A stretch of DNA of 64,000 nt from contig JAGFIV010000090.1 in the NCBI GenBank assembly GCA_024103275.1, positions 1-64,000 on the forward strand, given 5' to 3'. Below are positions 38,243-49,231 of the stretch, in pieces. Source of the stretch: Flavobacteriales bacterium (lineage in GTDB: Bacteria; Bacteroidota; Bacteroidia; Flavobacteriales_F; PHOS-HE28). The notes beneath the pieces are model-generated. The model searched no databases. It had not been told where the DNA came from and was given only the letters and a program-made list of their open reading frames with translations. A program made the translations under genes and the position numbers. The first letter of the stretch is position 1; each line of letters starts with the position of its first letter.

Positions 38243-38440
38243 AGCCGTGAGTTCTAATAAGCCGTGAGCCAATAGCCGTGAGCCGTGAGCCATGAGCCAT
38301 GAGCCATGAGCCGCGAGCCACCAGCCGTGAGCCATGAGCCGTGAGCCGTGAGCCATGAGCCGCGAGCCACCAGCCGCGAGCCCTGAGCCGCGAGCACGCC
38401 CTACGGCCTTCGCCCTGCGTCCTACGCCCTACGAACACCC
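38243..38440. repeat. Heptamer array between the M20 gene and recQ
   Basis: At least fifteen 7-bp units GCCGTGA / GCCATGA / GCCGCGA / GCCACCA in a row (about 38243-38395), then CCTACGG/CCTGCGT/CCTACGC words. This fills most of the 301-bp gap 38198-38498 between converging genes. No gene is visible in it. Confidence 0.85.
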
Positions 38441-38498
38441 CAATTGCCACGCGCTGCAGCACGGCCTTCCCTGGCAACCAACAACTTCCAACTAACCC

Positions 38499-40691
<2,193 letters not shown>

Positions 40692-40733
40692 AATTGGGTT
40701 GATGCGGCGGAGCTACCGCGTTGAATGATCGCT

Positions 40734-40741
40734 TAAATGTA
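40734..40741 (-). promoter_or_regulatory. Near-consensus -7 box (TACATTTA) of recQ
   Basis: One mismatch to TAnnTTTG on the minus strand, 42 bases upstream of the recQ ATG. Confidence 0.4.
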
Positions 40742-40869
40742 GGGCGATCCGGACAATGGGCAAGGCACTCTTATGGAAGACCTTGGAAAGCTTGGATCTT
40801 TTTGTGCCCGCCTTTGGAAACACGTTGAAAACCAATGGGGTGCCTCCCGGTGCGGTTTCAAGGTGCCTC

Positions 40870-40877
40870 TATCTTTG
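40870..40877 (+). promoter_or_regulatory. -7 box (TATCTTTG) of the tatC operon
   Basis: Perfect TAnnTTTG, 26 bases before the tatC ATG, between the divergent recQ and tatC genes. No obvious -33 TTG at the expected distance. Confidence 0.7.
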
Positions 40878-40903
40878 GCGCGGCCTTCTTTGGCCGATGG
40901 CGC

Positions 40904-41731
40904 ATGGCTGAAGCGAAGAAGGAGCTTACATTCCTGGATCATCTGGAGGCATTGCGTTGGACCCTGGTCCGCTCGGCGGCGGGGGCCTTCGTGGGCATGG
41001 TGCTCGTCTTCGTCTTCAAGGAGGTGGTCTTCGACCGGGTGATCCTGGCACCGCAGCGGCCGGACTTCGTGACCTACCGGGCCTTCTGCCACTTGGCGCA
41101 GAGGTTGGGGCTTGACCGGTCCTTTTGCATGGATGCCACGGGCTTCACCCTGATGAACACCACCATGGCGGGGCAGTTCCTGGTACACCTCACGGTGTCC
41201 ATGGCGGGGGGGCTCATCCTGGCCATGCCTTACATCCTGTGGGAACTCTGGCGCTTCGTGAAACCCGGCCTGAAGGCTGCCGAACAGCGGTCCCTGCGCG
41301 GGGTGGTCTTCTTCGCCAGCCTCCTCTTCCTGTCCGGGGTGCTGTTCGGCTATTATGTGCTGGCCCCCATGAGCATCCAATTCCTGGGGACCTATACGGT
41401 GAGCGCGGCGGTGCCCAACCTGGTGGACCTGCGCAGCTACATCGGCACCATCACCTCGCTTACGCTGTGGACGGGCGTGCTGTTCGAGCTTCCGCTGCTG
41501 GTCTATTTCATGGCGCGCACCGGCCTGGTGGGCCCGGCCTTCCTGCGCACCTACCGCCGCCATGCCTACGTGCTGATCCTGATCATCGCGGCCATCATCA
41601 CCCCGCCCGATGTCACCAGCCAATTGATCGTATCCTTTCCGCTGATCGTCCTGTACGAAGGCAGCATCCTCCTGGCGGCGCGCACCATCCGGGCGATGGA
41701 CAAAACGGCGGCCAACGGCACACGGGCATGA
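40904..41731 (+). CDS. tatC: Twin-arginine translocase subunit TatC
   Basis: 275 aa, six predicted helices, starting MAEAKKELTFLDHLEALRWTLVR (the FLDHLEELR signature of TatC) and containing FRFVKPGLK-like cytoplasmic loops and PPDVTSQL near the last helices. It binds the RR signal of folded Tat substrates. The ATG at 40904 fits the promoter box just upstream. The stop overlaps the next gene's start (ATGA). Confidence 0.95.
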   Translation: MAEAKKELTFLDHLEALRWTLVRSAAGAFVGMVLVFVFKEVVFDRVILAPQRPDFVTYRAFCHLAQRLGLDRSFCMDATGFTLMNTTMAGQFLVHLTVSMAGGLILAMPYILWELWRFVKPGLKAAEQRSLRGVVFFASLLFLSGVLFGYYVLAPMSIQFLGTYTVSAAVPNLVDLRSYIGTITSLTLWTGVLFELPLLVYFMARTGLVGPAFLRTYRRHAYVLILIIAAIITPPDVTSQLIVSFPLIVLYEGSILLAARTIRAMDKTAANGTRA

Positions 41732-44232
41732 ACGGGTGCATGTCGATCCGGTCCCACCGTGGGATGCTGCTCGCGGCGGCCATGGCCTGGGCCGTGCTTG
41801 CCGGCGCGCAGACCACCCGCATCACCGGCACGGTCACCGATGCGGCCACGGGCGAGGCGCTGCCGTTCGTCAACATCAGCTTCATCGACAGCCGGGTGTC
41901 CACCAACAGCGACCTGGACGGGAACTATGTGTTGGAGACCTACTACGCCACGGACAGCATCCGGGCGGTGAGCATGGGCTATGCCCCCTTCACGGCCAAG
42001 GTGAAACGCGACCAGCCGCAGCGCATCGACATCCGCATGCATGCGGCCACCGAGCAACTGGCCGATGTGGTGGTCACTTACAAGGGCAATCCGGCGTTTC
42101 CCATCCTGCGCCGCCTGGTGGCCAACAAGCCCGTGAACAACCGCGAGAAGCTGGAGGCATACCAGTACGAGGCGTACAACAAGGTGGAGTTCGACCTGAA
42201 CAACATCACCGAGGAGTTCGAGAAGAAGAAGATCTTCAAGGACTTCGCGTTCATCTTCGACCATGTGGACACTTCGGGCGGCAAGCCCTTCCTGCCCATC
42301 TTCATGACCGAGACGATGAGCGACGTGTATTACCGCCAAAAGCCGAAGACGCGCCGTGAGCTGATCCATGGCACCAAGGTGAGTGGCCTGGAGAACCCGA
42401 GCATTTCGCAGTTCATGGGCGACATGTACCAGAACGTGAACATCTACGACAACTTCCTGGTGATCTTCGGCAAGAACTTCGTGAGCCCCATTGCCGACGG
42501 GGGCAGGGCCTACTACAACTACTACCTGCTGGACAGCAATTGGGTGGGCAACAACTGGTGCTACCACATCTCGTTCAGCCCCAAACGCGTGCAGGAGCTG
42601 GCCTTTTCCGGCAGCATGTGGGTGAATGACACCAGCTACGCCGTGAAAAGCATCGAGGCGGGCATCGCCACCGGGGCCAACCTCAACTTCGTGGAAGGTT
42701 TCCAGGTGAAGCAGGAGTATTCCCAGGTGCAGCCCGAGGTGTGGATGCTCACCAAGGACCAATTGCTGGTGGACCTGAACCTGGTGAAGAACCAGAAGAA
42801 GGACGCCAAGCGGCCGGTACAGGGCTTTTATGGCAGGCGCACCGCCAGTTACCGCGATTTCGTGATCAACAAGCCCATGCCGCCCGGGTTCTACGCCGGT
42901 GCCGATGAGGTGGTGATGGACATCGACCCGTTGAGCCTGGGCTCCGCATACTGGGATGAGCATCGGCACGAGAACCTGTCCCCGCAGGAGAACGCCATCT
43001 ACCACATGGTGGACACCATGAAGACGATCCCGCGTTTCCGCACCTACGTGGATATCGTCACCACCATCTTCACGGGGTATTACACCAGGGGCAAGATCGA
43101 CCTGGGGCCCTATTTCACCACCTACAGCTTCAATCCCCTTGAAGGCAACCGCTTCCGCATTGGCGGGCGCACGAGCAGCAACTTCAGCACGCGCACCGAG
43201 TTCAACGGCTACCTGGCCTACGGCACCAAGGACGGCAAGTTCAAATTCGGGCTGGGCGGGAAGACGTTCGTGAGCAAGACCTCGCGCCAGATCCTGGAGG
43301 TGACCTACAAGCAGGACCTGGAGCAGCTGGGGGAGAGCGTGAACGCCTTCCGGGGCGACAACATCCTCAGCAGCGTGTTCCGGCGCACGCCCAACACCAA
43401 GCTCACCTTGGTGGAGGAGTCCATGGTCAGTTACCAGCGCGAATGGTTCACCGGTCTCGACAACACGTTGATGCTGCGCTACCGCACCTTGTTCCCCAAG
43501 GGCGACCTGAAATACCTGCGGCCCGGTGCGGCCGGTGAGCCGTCCACGGTGGTCAATTCCATCCAGACCGCGGAAGTGGCGCTGAACACGCGCTTTGCCT
43601 ACAAGGAAAAATACGTGAGCGGCGATTTTTCCCGCATGAGCCTGGGCACCCGTTATCCCACCGTGGAGCTTCACCTGGCCACCGGCCTGCCCCGGTTGGC
43701 CCAGAGCGAGTACGGCTACAGCAAGGTGGTGGCCCATGTGTACCAGCGCCTGCAATTGGGCACCCTTGGATGGATGCGCATCAATGCCGAGGCGGGGCGC
43801 GTTTGGGGCGACCTGCCCTATCCGTTGCTGGTGCTGCATAGCGGCAATGAGACCTTCTACAACGACGACCTGGCCTTCAACACCATGAACTACTTCGAGT
43901 TCATGAGCGACCGTTATGTACAGCTGTTCCTGGAGCATCACTTCGAGGGGCTCTTCTTCAACCGCGTCCCGCTGTTGCGCAGGCTGAAATGGCGCGAGGT
44001 TGCGGCGGCCAAGGCCGTGGCCGGTTCGTTGGACATGGACCGCACCCAGCGGGAGATGCTGTTGCTGCCGGGCATGTATTCCTTGGGCGACGGGCCCTTC
44101 GTGGAGGTGAGCGCCGGGGTGGAGAACATCCTGAAGGTGTTGCGCGTGGACGGCGTTTGGCGCCTCACCTACAATGATCACCCCGGTACCAACCTGTTCG
44201 CTTTACGTTTGAACCTTGCCTTGCAGTTCTGA
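41728..44232 (+). CDS. DUF5686/CarboxypepD_reg outer-membrane protein
   Basis: 834 aa with a signal peptide, a CarboxypepD_reg-like beta-sandwich (about 28-115: ITGTVTDAATGEALPFVNISF) and a long DUF5686 region typical of Bacteroidota, with many barrel-like strands ending LRLNLALQF (terminal Phe). DUF5686 proteins are predicted outer-membrane barrels without known substrate. The start at 41728 overlaps the tatC stop, and lptB begins right after its stop, so tatC-DUF5686-lptB-pnuC form one transcript. Confidence 0.87.
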   Translation: MNGCMSIRSHRGMLLAAAMAWAVLAGAQTTRITGTVTDAATGEALPFVNISFIDSRVSTNSDLDGNYVLETYYATDSIRAVSMGYAPFTAKVKRDQPQRIDIRMHAATEQLADVVVTYKGNPAFPILRRLVANKPVNNREKLEAYQYEAYNKVEFDLNNITEEFEKKKIFKDFAFIFDHVDTSGGKPFLPIFMTETMSDVYYRQKPKTRRELIHGTKVSGLENPSISQFMGDMYQNVNIYDNFLVIFGKNFVSPIADGGRAYYNYYLLDSNWVGNNWCYHISFSPKRVQELAFSGSMWVNDTSYAVKSIEAGIATGANLNFVEGFQVKQEYSQVQPEVWMLTKDQLLVDLNLVKNQKKDAKRPVQGFYGRRTASYRDFVINKPMPPGFYAGADEVVMDIDPLSLGSAYWDEHRHENLSPQENAIYHMVDTMKTIPRFRTYVDIVTTIFTGYYTRGKIDLGPYFTTYSFNPLEGNRFRIGGRTSSNFSTRTEFNGYLAYGTKDGKFKFGLGGKTFVSKTSRQILEVTYKQDLEQLGESVNAFRGDNILSSVFRRTPNTKLTLVEESMVSYQREWFTGLDNTLMLRYRTLFPKGDLKYLRPGAAGEPSTVVNSIQTAEVALNTRFAYKEKYVSGDFSRMSLGTRYPTVELHLATGLPRLAQSEYGYSKVVAHVYQRLQLGTLGWMRINAEAGRVWGDLPYPLLVLHSGNETFYNDDLAFNTMNYFEFMSDRYVQLFLEHHFEGLFFNRVPLLRRLKWREVAAAKAVAGSLDMDRTQREMLLLPGMYSLGDGPFVEVSAGVENILKVLRVDGVWRLTYNDHPGTNLFALRLNLALQF

Positions 44233-44970
44233 ATGATCCTGCGCGCGGAACACATTGTCAAGAAGTACAAGCGGCGCACCGTGGTGGCCGGGGTGAGCGT
44301 GCAGGTGGCGCAAGGCGAGATCGTGGGCCTGCTGGGGCCCAACGGGGCGGGCAAGACCACGAGCTTCTACATGATCGTTGGGCTGGTGAAGCCCAACGAG
44401 GGCCGGGTGTACCTGGACCAAACGGACATCACCGACCTGCCCATGTACAAGCGTGCGCAATTGGGCATCGGCTACCTGCCGCAGGAGGCCAGCGTGTTCC
44501 GCAAGCTCAGCGTGGAGGACAACATCCGCGCCATCCTGGAGATGACCAGGCTGTCCAAGGCCGAGCAGGCGAAAAAGCTGGAAAGCCTGTTGGACGAATT
44601 CAGCCTGCGGCATGTGCGCAAAAACCTGGGCGACGTGCTCAGCGGGGGCGAACGGCGCCGCACGGAGATCGCGCGCAGCCTGGCCACCGAGCCCAAGTTC
44701 ATCCTGCTCGACGAGCCTTTCGCAGGGGTGGACCCCATCGCCGTGGAGGACATCCAGGGCATCGTGTCGCACCTGAAGGACCGCAACATCGGCGTGCTCA
44801 TCACCGACCACAACGTGCAGGAAACGCTCAGCATCACCGACCGGGCCTACCTGCTCTTCGAAGGAAAGATCCTCAAACAAGGCACGGCCGAGGAGTTGGC
44901 CGCGGACGAACAGGTGCGCAAGGTGTACCTGGGCCGGAACTTCGAGCTGCGGCGCAAGGTGGCCAAGTGA
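44233..44970 (+). CDS. lptB: LPS export ABC transporter ATP-binding protein LptB
   Basis: 245 aa ATPase with Walker [10 protein letters not shown] (35-42 region), signature [16 protein letters not shown], Walker [21 protein letters not shown] and the switch His in [10 protein letters not shown], the LptB hallmark sequences. It powers lipopolysaccharide transport from the inner membrane to the outer membrane with LptFG. No gap to the upstream DUF5686 gene suggests envelope-related co-expression. Confidence 0.95.
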   Translation: MILRAEHIVKKYKRRTVVAGVSVQVAQGEIVGLLGPNGAGKTTSFYMIVGLVKPNEGRVYLDQTDITDLPMYKRAQLGIGYLPQEASVFRKLSVEDNIRAILEMTRLSKAEQAKKLESLLDEFSLRHVRKNLGDVLSGGERRRTEIARSLATEPKFILLDEPFAGVDPIAVEDIQGIVSHLKDRNIGVLITDHNVQETLSITDRAYLLFEGKILKQGTAEELAADEQVRKVYLGRNFELRRKVAK

Positions 44971-44985
44971 GGGTGCCCGTGCAGC

Positions 44986-45579
44986 ATGGACCATTGGACC
45001 TTGTCGCCGAACGTGCTGCTGGAATGGGCGGCCGTGGTGCTGAACGTGGCCTTCACCCTGCTCATCGCCTGGAACAGGCGCATCGGCTGGGTGCTGGGCT
45101 TTTTTGCCGGGGCCATCGGCGTGTGGCTCTATGCCTTGGCGCATACCTGGGCCATGAGCGTGCTCAACGGATACTACGTGGCCATGGCGGCCTATGGCTG
45201 GTGGAGCTGGGGGCGCACCGCTGACGAACGCCGGATCAGCGTGCAGCCTTGGACCTTCCACGTGGTGGTGGCCGCGTGCGGCCTGCTGGCGAGCTGGCTG
45301 ATCTCCGTGTTGCTGGCCAACTACCTCAACGGCCAATACCCGCAGTGGGACGCGTTCGTCACCGTGTTCAGCCTCGCCGCCACGTGGATGATGGCCCGGA
45401 AATACCTGGCGAACTGGGCCTACTTCATCGTGGCCGACAGCGTGGCCGTGTGGCTGAACTGGCGCATCGGATACGATGGTTACGCCTTGCTGAACGCCTT
45501 GTACCTCGTGCTTTCGGTGATCGGCCTGGTGCGCTGGGGCCGTTTGTCCAGGCAGCAGGAGGGCGGGCTCAGCGCTTGA
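44986..45579 (+). CDS. pnuC: Nicotinamide riboside/NMN transporter PnuC
   Basis: 197 aa with about seven membrane helices and the PnuC signatures AAYGWWSWGR and RKYLANWAYFIVADSVAVW. PnuC takes up nicotinamide riboside, trapped inside by phosphorylation. A NadR-type kinase gene lies about 2 kb downstream at 47487, on the same strand but beyond a convergent gene. The 3' end overlaps the convergent T9SS gene by 11 bp. Confidence 0.93.
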   Translation: MDHWTLSPNVLLEWAAVVLNVAFTLLIAWNRRIGWVLGFFAGAIGVWLYALAHTWAMSVLNGYYVAMAAYGWWSWGRTADERRISVQPWTFHVVVAACGLLASWLISVLLANYLNGQYPQWDAFVTVFSLAATWMMARKYLANWAYFIVADSVAVWLNWRIGYDGYALLNALYLVLSVIGLVRWGRLSRQQEGGLSA

Positions 45580-47410
45580 TGAAGGGCACGGCCTTGGTCC
45601 GTACGCCGCCCTGTACCTGCAACAAGTAGGTGCCTGCGGCCAGGCCCGACACGTCGAGCGAGACGGTGCGGCGGGTCGCCTGGAAGGAAAGCACCACCTT
45701 GCCTTGCGCGTCCACGACCTGAACGTTTCCATGGATCCCTTCCCCCAGGTCCACGTGCAGCACATCGGTGGCAGGGTTGGGGCCCAGCAGGACCGCGTTC
45801 TGGCCTTGCGGTGCACGGACGCCCATGCCGAGCAGCGCTTCGCCCAAGTACGGCACCGTGTCATTGATGTTCACGGTGAATTCACCGCCGGCGATCAGGC
45901 CGAAGGCATCGGGGATGTTGTTGTTGTATGCAACGGCATTCACCGGGGCGTTGAAGTCCGCCACGGGGGTGAACCCATCGGGCGTGCCGGTGAATTCGGC
46001 CAGTCCGCCACCATCCAACATGGTCATCACCATGCGGAAGGACCCGCCGATGAACAGGGGGCCAACACCTGCGATAATGGTGCGCACCTCGTCCGGGCCG
46101 GGCTGGTCCTGCATATAACCCTGCAGGTTGGGCATCAGCGGCTGCCATTGCGCCCCCCCGGCACCGATGCGGGCGAGGCCGAAGCGTGGAGCGATGTTCT
46201 CGTACAACGGGCCGCCCGCATAGAGGGTGTTCCCATCGGAAGCCAGGCATAGCACCGGGGCGTCCAGGCCATCGCCCAGTTGCGCCCAGGTGCCGTTGGT
46301 GAACGTCGCCACATGCGATGCCGGCACGTTGTCATCATCAACGGTCACGGAGGTGAACATGCCGCCGGCCACCAGCTGGCCGTTGAGGCTGCCCAGGCTT
46401 GCCACCGGTTCATTGAAGTCGCCGGGCAGGAAGGACCAGGTGCCGTCCTGCAGCATGGCCACGCGTTCATCGGCCCCGGCGAAGCCCTGGGTTTCGCCTG
46501 CCGCGTATAGCGCGCCTGCAAGCACGTGCAGCGCGAATACCTGTGGGAACTTGCCCTCGAACACCGCGTCATAGCTCCAATGCGTGCCGTCCCAATGTGC
46601 CAGGTCGTAGAACCCGTTGATGTTCGAGCCGCCCAAGTAAATATCGTCACCCATAGCGGCCGCGCAGGTGATGGTGCCGCTGACACCGGCGTCCAGGGGG
46701 AAGTACGAGATGCCATCGGTGAGCGCCACGTGCTGCATGGGCAGGCCACCGGCCTCGGTGAAGTTGCCGGCCACCAGCACCAGGCCGTTGTCCAGGTTCA
46801 GCAGCACCTTCACGGGGCCGTTGGTGCCGCCGGCCACCGGTGCCCATGAAATGGGGGGCGGGTAGCCGGGTTGGATCCAGGCCAATTCATTTTCCGTGAA
46901 GCCATGCTCCACGGCCCATTCCAACACGTCGGGCCGGTGCATTTGCTTCACGTACGCCAGGTTCATGGTGCGGCTGATGTCCTCCGCCAGGTCGCGGCGG
47001 CCGCTTTCGATCATCAACTGGCCCACGGCGCATGCGGTGCCATAAGGATCGATGAACACCGGATTGCGATAGGGAAGCACTTCATTCCGGGGGAAGACCC
47101 CGCGGTCGGCGTAGGCATCAAGCTGGTGCAGCAACGCCGACCGCCAGGCCAGGGCCTTCGGGACGATGCCCCCGGGGGTGCGTTCCCGCAGGCGTTCCGC
47201 CACCAGATGGAGGTGCGTTGCGATGCGCCCGGCCTCGTTGCCGAAATGCACGGGCGTGGTATTCCCCGACAAGGCGGGGTCCATGGTTTCCCATTGGACG
47301 TTCACCTCCAGCATGTGCTCATATAGCGTGCGCGTCTGTTGGGGCGGCAGTGCAGCCGATGCCGGTACGGACAGCAATGCCGCGAAGGTGAGTGGCAACG
47401 TGTGTTTCAT
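45569..47410 (-). CDS. Secreted T9SS protein with beta-propeller-like repeats
   Basis: 613 aa. A signal peptide (MKHTLPLTFAALLSVPASAA) leads an N-terminal helical region with two Cys, then repeated segments of about 50 residues (VLVAGNFTEAGGLP; LVAGGMFTSV; LYAGGPLYEN; LFIGGSFRMV; LIAGGEFTV), which look like a delta-60 type propeller. A type A sorting domain closes it (LGPNPATDVLHVDL to VPFIKR). The start at 47410 is the first Met with a proper signal peptide. Likely displayed on the cell surface or secreted. Confidence 0.88.
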   Translation of the reverse strand: MKHTLPLTFAALLSVPASAALPPQQTRTLYEHMLEVNVQWETMDPALSGNTTPVHFGNEAGRIATHLHLVAERLRERTPGGIVPKALAWRSALLHQLDAYADRGVFPRNEVLPYRNPVFIDPYGTACAVGQLMIESGRRDLAEDISRTMNLAYVKQMHRPDVLEWAVEHGFTENELAWIQPGYPPPISWAPVAGGTNGPVKVLLNLDNGLVLVAGNFTEAGGLPMQHVALTDGISYFPLDAGVSGTITCAAAMGDDIYLGGSNINGFYDLAHWDGTHWSYDAVFEGKFPQVFALHVLAGALYAAGETQGFAGADERVAMLQDGTWSFLPGDFNEPVASLGSLNGQLVAGGMFTSVTVDDDNVPASHVATFTNGTWAQLGDGLDAPVLCLASDGNTLYAGGPLYENIAPRFGLARIGAGGAQWQPLMPNLQGYMQDQPGPDEVRTIIAGVGPLFIGGSFRMVMTMLDGGGLAEFTGTPDGFTPVADFNAPVNAVAYNNNIPDAFGLIAGGEFTVNINDTVPYLGEALLGMGVRAPQGQNAVLLGPNPATDVLHVDLGEGIHGNVQVVDAQGKVVLSFQATRRTVSLDVSGLAAGTYLLQVQGGVRTKAVPFIKR

Positions 47411-47486
47411 GGGGATGGGCGTGGTTTCAAGGCAGAGACGGGATCCGGGTGCCGTCCGCTGCCTGAGGCCGAAGTTACTTTGCACC

Positions 47487-47999
47487 ATGCGCAAGGTGGT
47501 GGTCACCGGGCCGGAATGCAGCGGCAAGTCCGTGCTCTCGGAAAACCTCGCCAGGCACTACGGTGTGCTTTGGGTGCCGGAGATGGCGCGGACGTATTTG
47601 GAGGGACTTGGCCGTGCCTACCGCGAGGAAGACCTGTTGCACATCGCCCAGGCCCAGATCAAGGCCGAGGAAGAAGCATGGAAGGCCCTGCCGGCGGCAC
47701 CTTGGCTCATCCACGACACCGACCTGGTCACCGTCCGCATCTGGGGCGAGGAGAAATTCGGCCGCAGCGATCCTTGGGTGGTGCGGCAGACCGAGGAGCG
47801 CCCTTATGACCTGTGGCTGTTGAGCAAGCCCGACATTCCATGGGTGTACGACCCGCAGCGCGAGAACCCGCACGACCGCGACCGCCTCTTCACGGTGTAT
47901 GAGAGGCTATTGCAGGAGTTGGGCAAGCCCTATGTGGTGGTGGGCGGGGATGAGCAGGAGCGGTTGCGCCAGGCGGTACGGGCGTTGGAGCCTGGATAG
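47487..47999 (+). CDS. NadR-like nicotinamide riboside kinase/AAA ATPase
   Basis: 170 aa P-loop protein with Walker A GPECSGKS (8-15) and the conserved PEMARTYLE and HDTDLVT motifs of the NadR ribosylnicotinamide kinase domain; the NadR adenylyltransferase and HTH parts are absent. With PnuC nearby it should phosphorylate imported nicotinamide riboside to NMN. A TTACTTTG near-box ends four bases before the ATG, so the mRNA is expected to be leaderless. Confidence 0.87.
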   Translation: MRKVVVTGPECSGKSVLSENLARHYGVLWVPEMARTYLEGLGRAYREEDLLHIAQAQIKAEEEAWKALPAAPWLIHDTDLVTVRIWGEEKFGRSDPWVVRQTEERPYDLWLLSKPDIPWVYDPQRENPHDRDRLFTVYERLLQELGKPYVVVGGDEQERLRQAVRALEPG

Positions 48000-48209
48000 C
48001 CTTCCCGTCTCCGGCCGTGCGAGTTTTTCGACAGGTCGGGGAGATCCATGCTGCGCACGGAATGGTCGGCAAGCAGTTCCGCGTTGAACGGGTTCAATGG
48101 CTCACGGCATGGCTGCTCGCATTTGTGCACCATGGTAGTGTCCATTACCCTTGAAGAAGGACTGTGGCGGCGGCGAATGTTGCCGTAACGCGATCAATCA
48201 CGCACCAAC

Positions 48210-48452
48210 ATGTCAACTGCGGACCTGGACCCTGGTCAACACTGGGAGCGATTCCTGGAGAGCAAATTGGCGACCGGGAAATAGGGATCGATCGGAGAGG
48301 TGGTCCGTGAGGCGCTGCGTTACATGGAGGAGCGCGACGAACGGGTGCAACTGCTCCGCAGGCATTTGTCCGAAGGAGCTGAACAGGCGGCCAAAGGACA
48401 GTTTGGCACGGGTTGCTCGCTTGATGGCTTGTTAAGCGGATTGGATGCCTGA
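48210..48452 (+). pseudogene. parD-like antitoxin pseudogene (in-frame stop)
   Basis: The reading frame gives an 80-codon ParD/RHH antitoxin, but codon 25 is TAG (48282-48284) between TGK and GSIGEVVREALRYMEERDERV. In the ParD family this position is usually Tyr or another residue before GS..EVVREAL, so a single base change explains it. The gene overlaps the parE remnant that follows, in the normal ParDE order. Confidence 0.85.
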
Positions 48453-48747
48453 GCCGGACCGGAAATTCCGGATCACACCGTGGGCCAAGGCCGATCTGGT
48501 CAGTATCGGGCGCTACTCGGAAAGGGTTTGGGGGAAGAAGACAGCGCGGTCGGTACCCCGCTGAGCTGGATGCCTGCTTCCATTGGCTGGCGAAGAATGC
48601 CCGCTTGGGCCGGCATAGGCGGGAGATACATGAGGGGTATTACAGTATGCCCAAGGAGCCCACGTCATTTTCCATGTGATCAGCGGGGCGTACGTCGACA
48701 TCATCGGTATCCCCCACAAGGCCATGGACATAGATGATTTCTTCTGA
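48445..48747 (+). pseudogene. parE-like toxin pseudogene (two frameshifts)
   Basis: Pieces of a RelE/ParE toxin are spread over three frames: the start MPEPDRKFRITPWAKADLV.SIGRYSERVWGKK, then, after one frameshift near 48560, ELDACFHWLAKNARLGRHRREIHEGYYSMPKEP, then after another near 48660 HVIFHVISGAYVDIIGIPHKAMDIDDFF ending at TGA 48745-48747. Each piece fits the family in order, so the gene is dead, matching the broken antitoxin. Confidence 0.85.
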
Positions 48748-48828
48748 ATACATGTCGTTTTTGCCGCGGACCCACCGAGCGGCGGATCGACGGGTTCTCC
48801 TTCGGCCTGAAGGCCCTGTGCCCCCTGC

Positions 48829-49054
48829 AGGGCTATCGCGTCTTATTTCTCCCGCCAGTACTGAGAATGTGCCGGAACAGCAGGCCCAGCGTGCGGCGAT
48901 CCTGTCCCCCTCGTGCCCGCCGAACGGCGGGCTCAGGGCGAGGGGGCGGACCTAAGCGAGCGGCGGTCCGGGGAGCAAGGAACGCACGCTGGGCCTGCTG
49001 TTCCTACCCCTCTGCCGAAGTCATGACCGTTGATGAATTAAGACGCGATAGCCC
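48829..49054. mobile_element. Long copy of the MITE-like palindromic element
   Basis: 226 bp with 16-bp terminal inverted repeats identical to those at 129-225. Inside, a 22-bp inverted repeat (48874-48895 with 48983-49004) encloses hairpins CCCCCTCG/CGAGGGGG (48906-48913/48939-48946), CCCGCCG/CGGCGGG (48916-48922/48925-48931) and CGGACC/GGTCCG (48947-48952/48965-48970). No transposase is encoded. It lies between the dead parDE and the thiamin riboswitch promoter. GTGCCCCCTG occurs just outside both ends but not exactly adjoining, so a target duplication is uncertain. Confidence 0.85.
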
Positions 49055-49088
49055 TGGTGCCCCCTGTGCCTCTGTGGTGAGATCCACC

Positions 49089-49096
49089 TATCTTTG
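49089..49096 (+). promoter_or_regulatory. -7 box (TATCTTTG) of the thiamin receptor gene
   Basis: Perfect TAnnTTTG; transcription would start near 49102, exactly at the 5' edge of the riboswitch. Confidence 0.75.
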
Positions 49097-49103
49097 CGCC
49101 GTC

Positions 49104-49185
49104 TTCCAACGGGGTGCCTCCGCGCGATGCGGAAGCTGAGATCATACCCGATGAACCTGCGCAGGTAATGCTGCGAAGGGACCGC
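49104..49185 (+). promoter_or_regulatory. TPP (THI-element) riboswitch
   Basis: All conserved blocks of the thiamin pyrophosphate aptamer appear in order: GGGGTGCC, CTGAGA, ACCCGATGAACCTG, GGTAATGC and GAAGGGA. It begins directly after the promoter box and ends about 45 bases before the ATG of the TonB receptor. A downstream hairpin, CTCCGTG (49203-49209) with CACGGAG (49220-49226), covers the GGAG next to the start codon and is a candidate expression platform. Confidence 0.95.
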
Positions 49186-49231
49186 ACCGGACCGCCGGGC
49201 ACCTCCGTGAAAGACGCAACACGGAGAGCGG

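Noticed and set aside
47930-48145. Small minus-strand ORF between the NadR-like gene and parD
   Set aside because: Its C-terminal half is the shadow of the kinase gene and no family similarity or promoter is visible; the 48000-48209 gap is otherwise empty.
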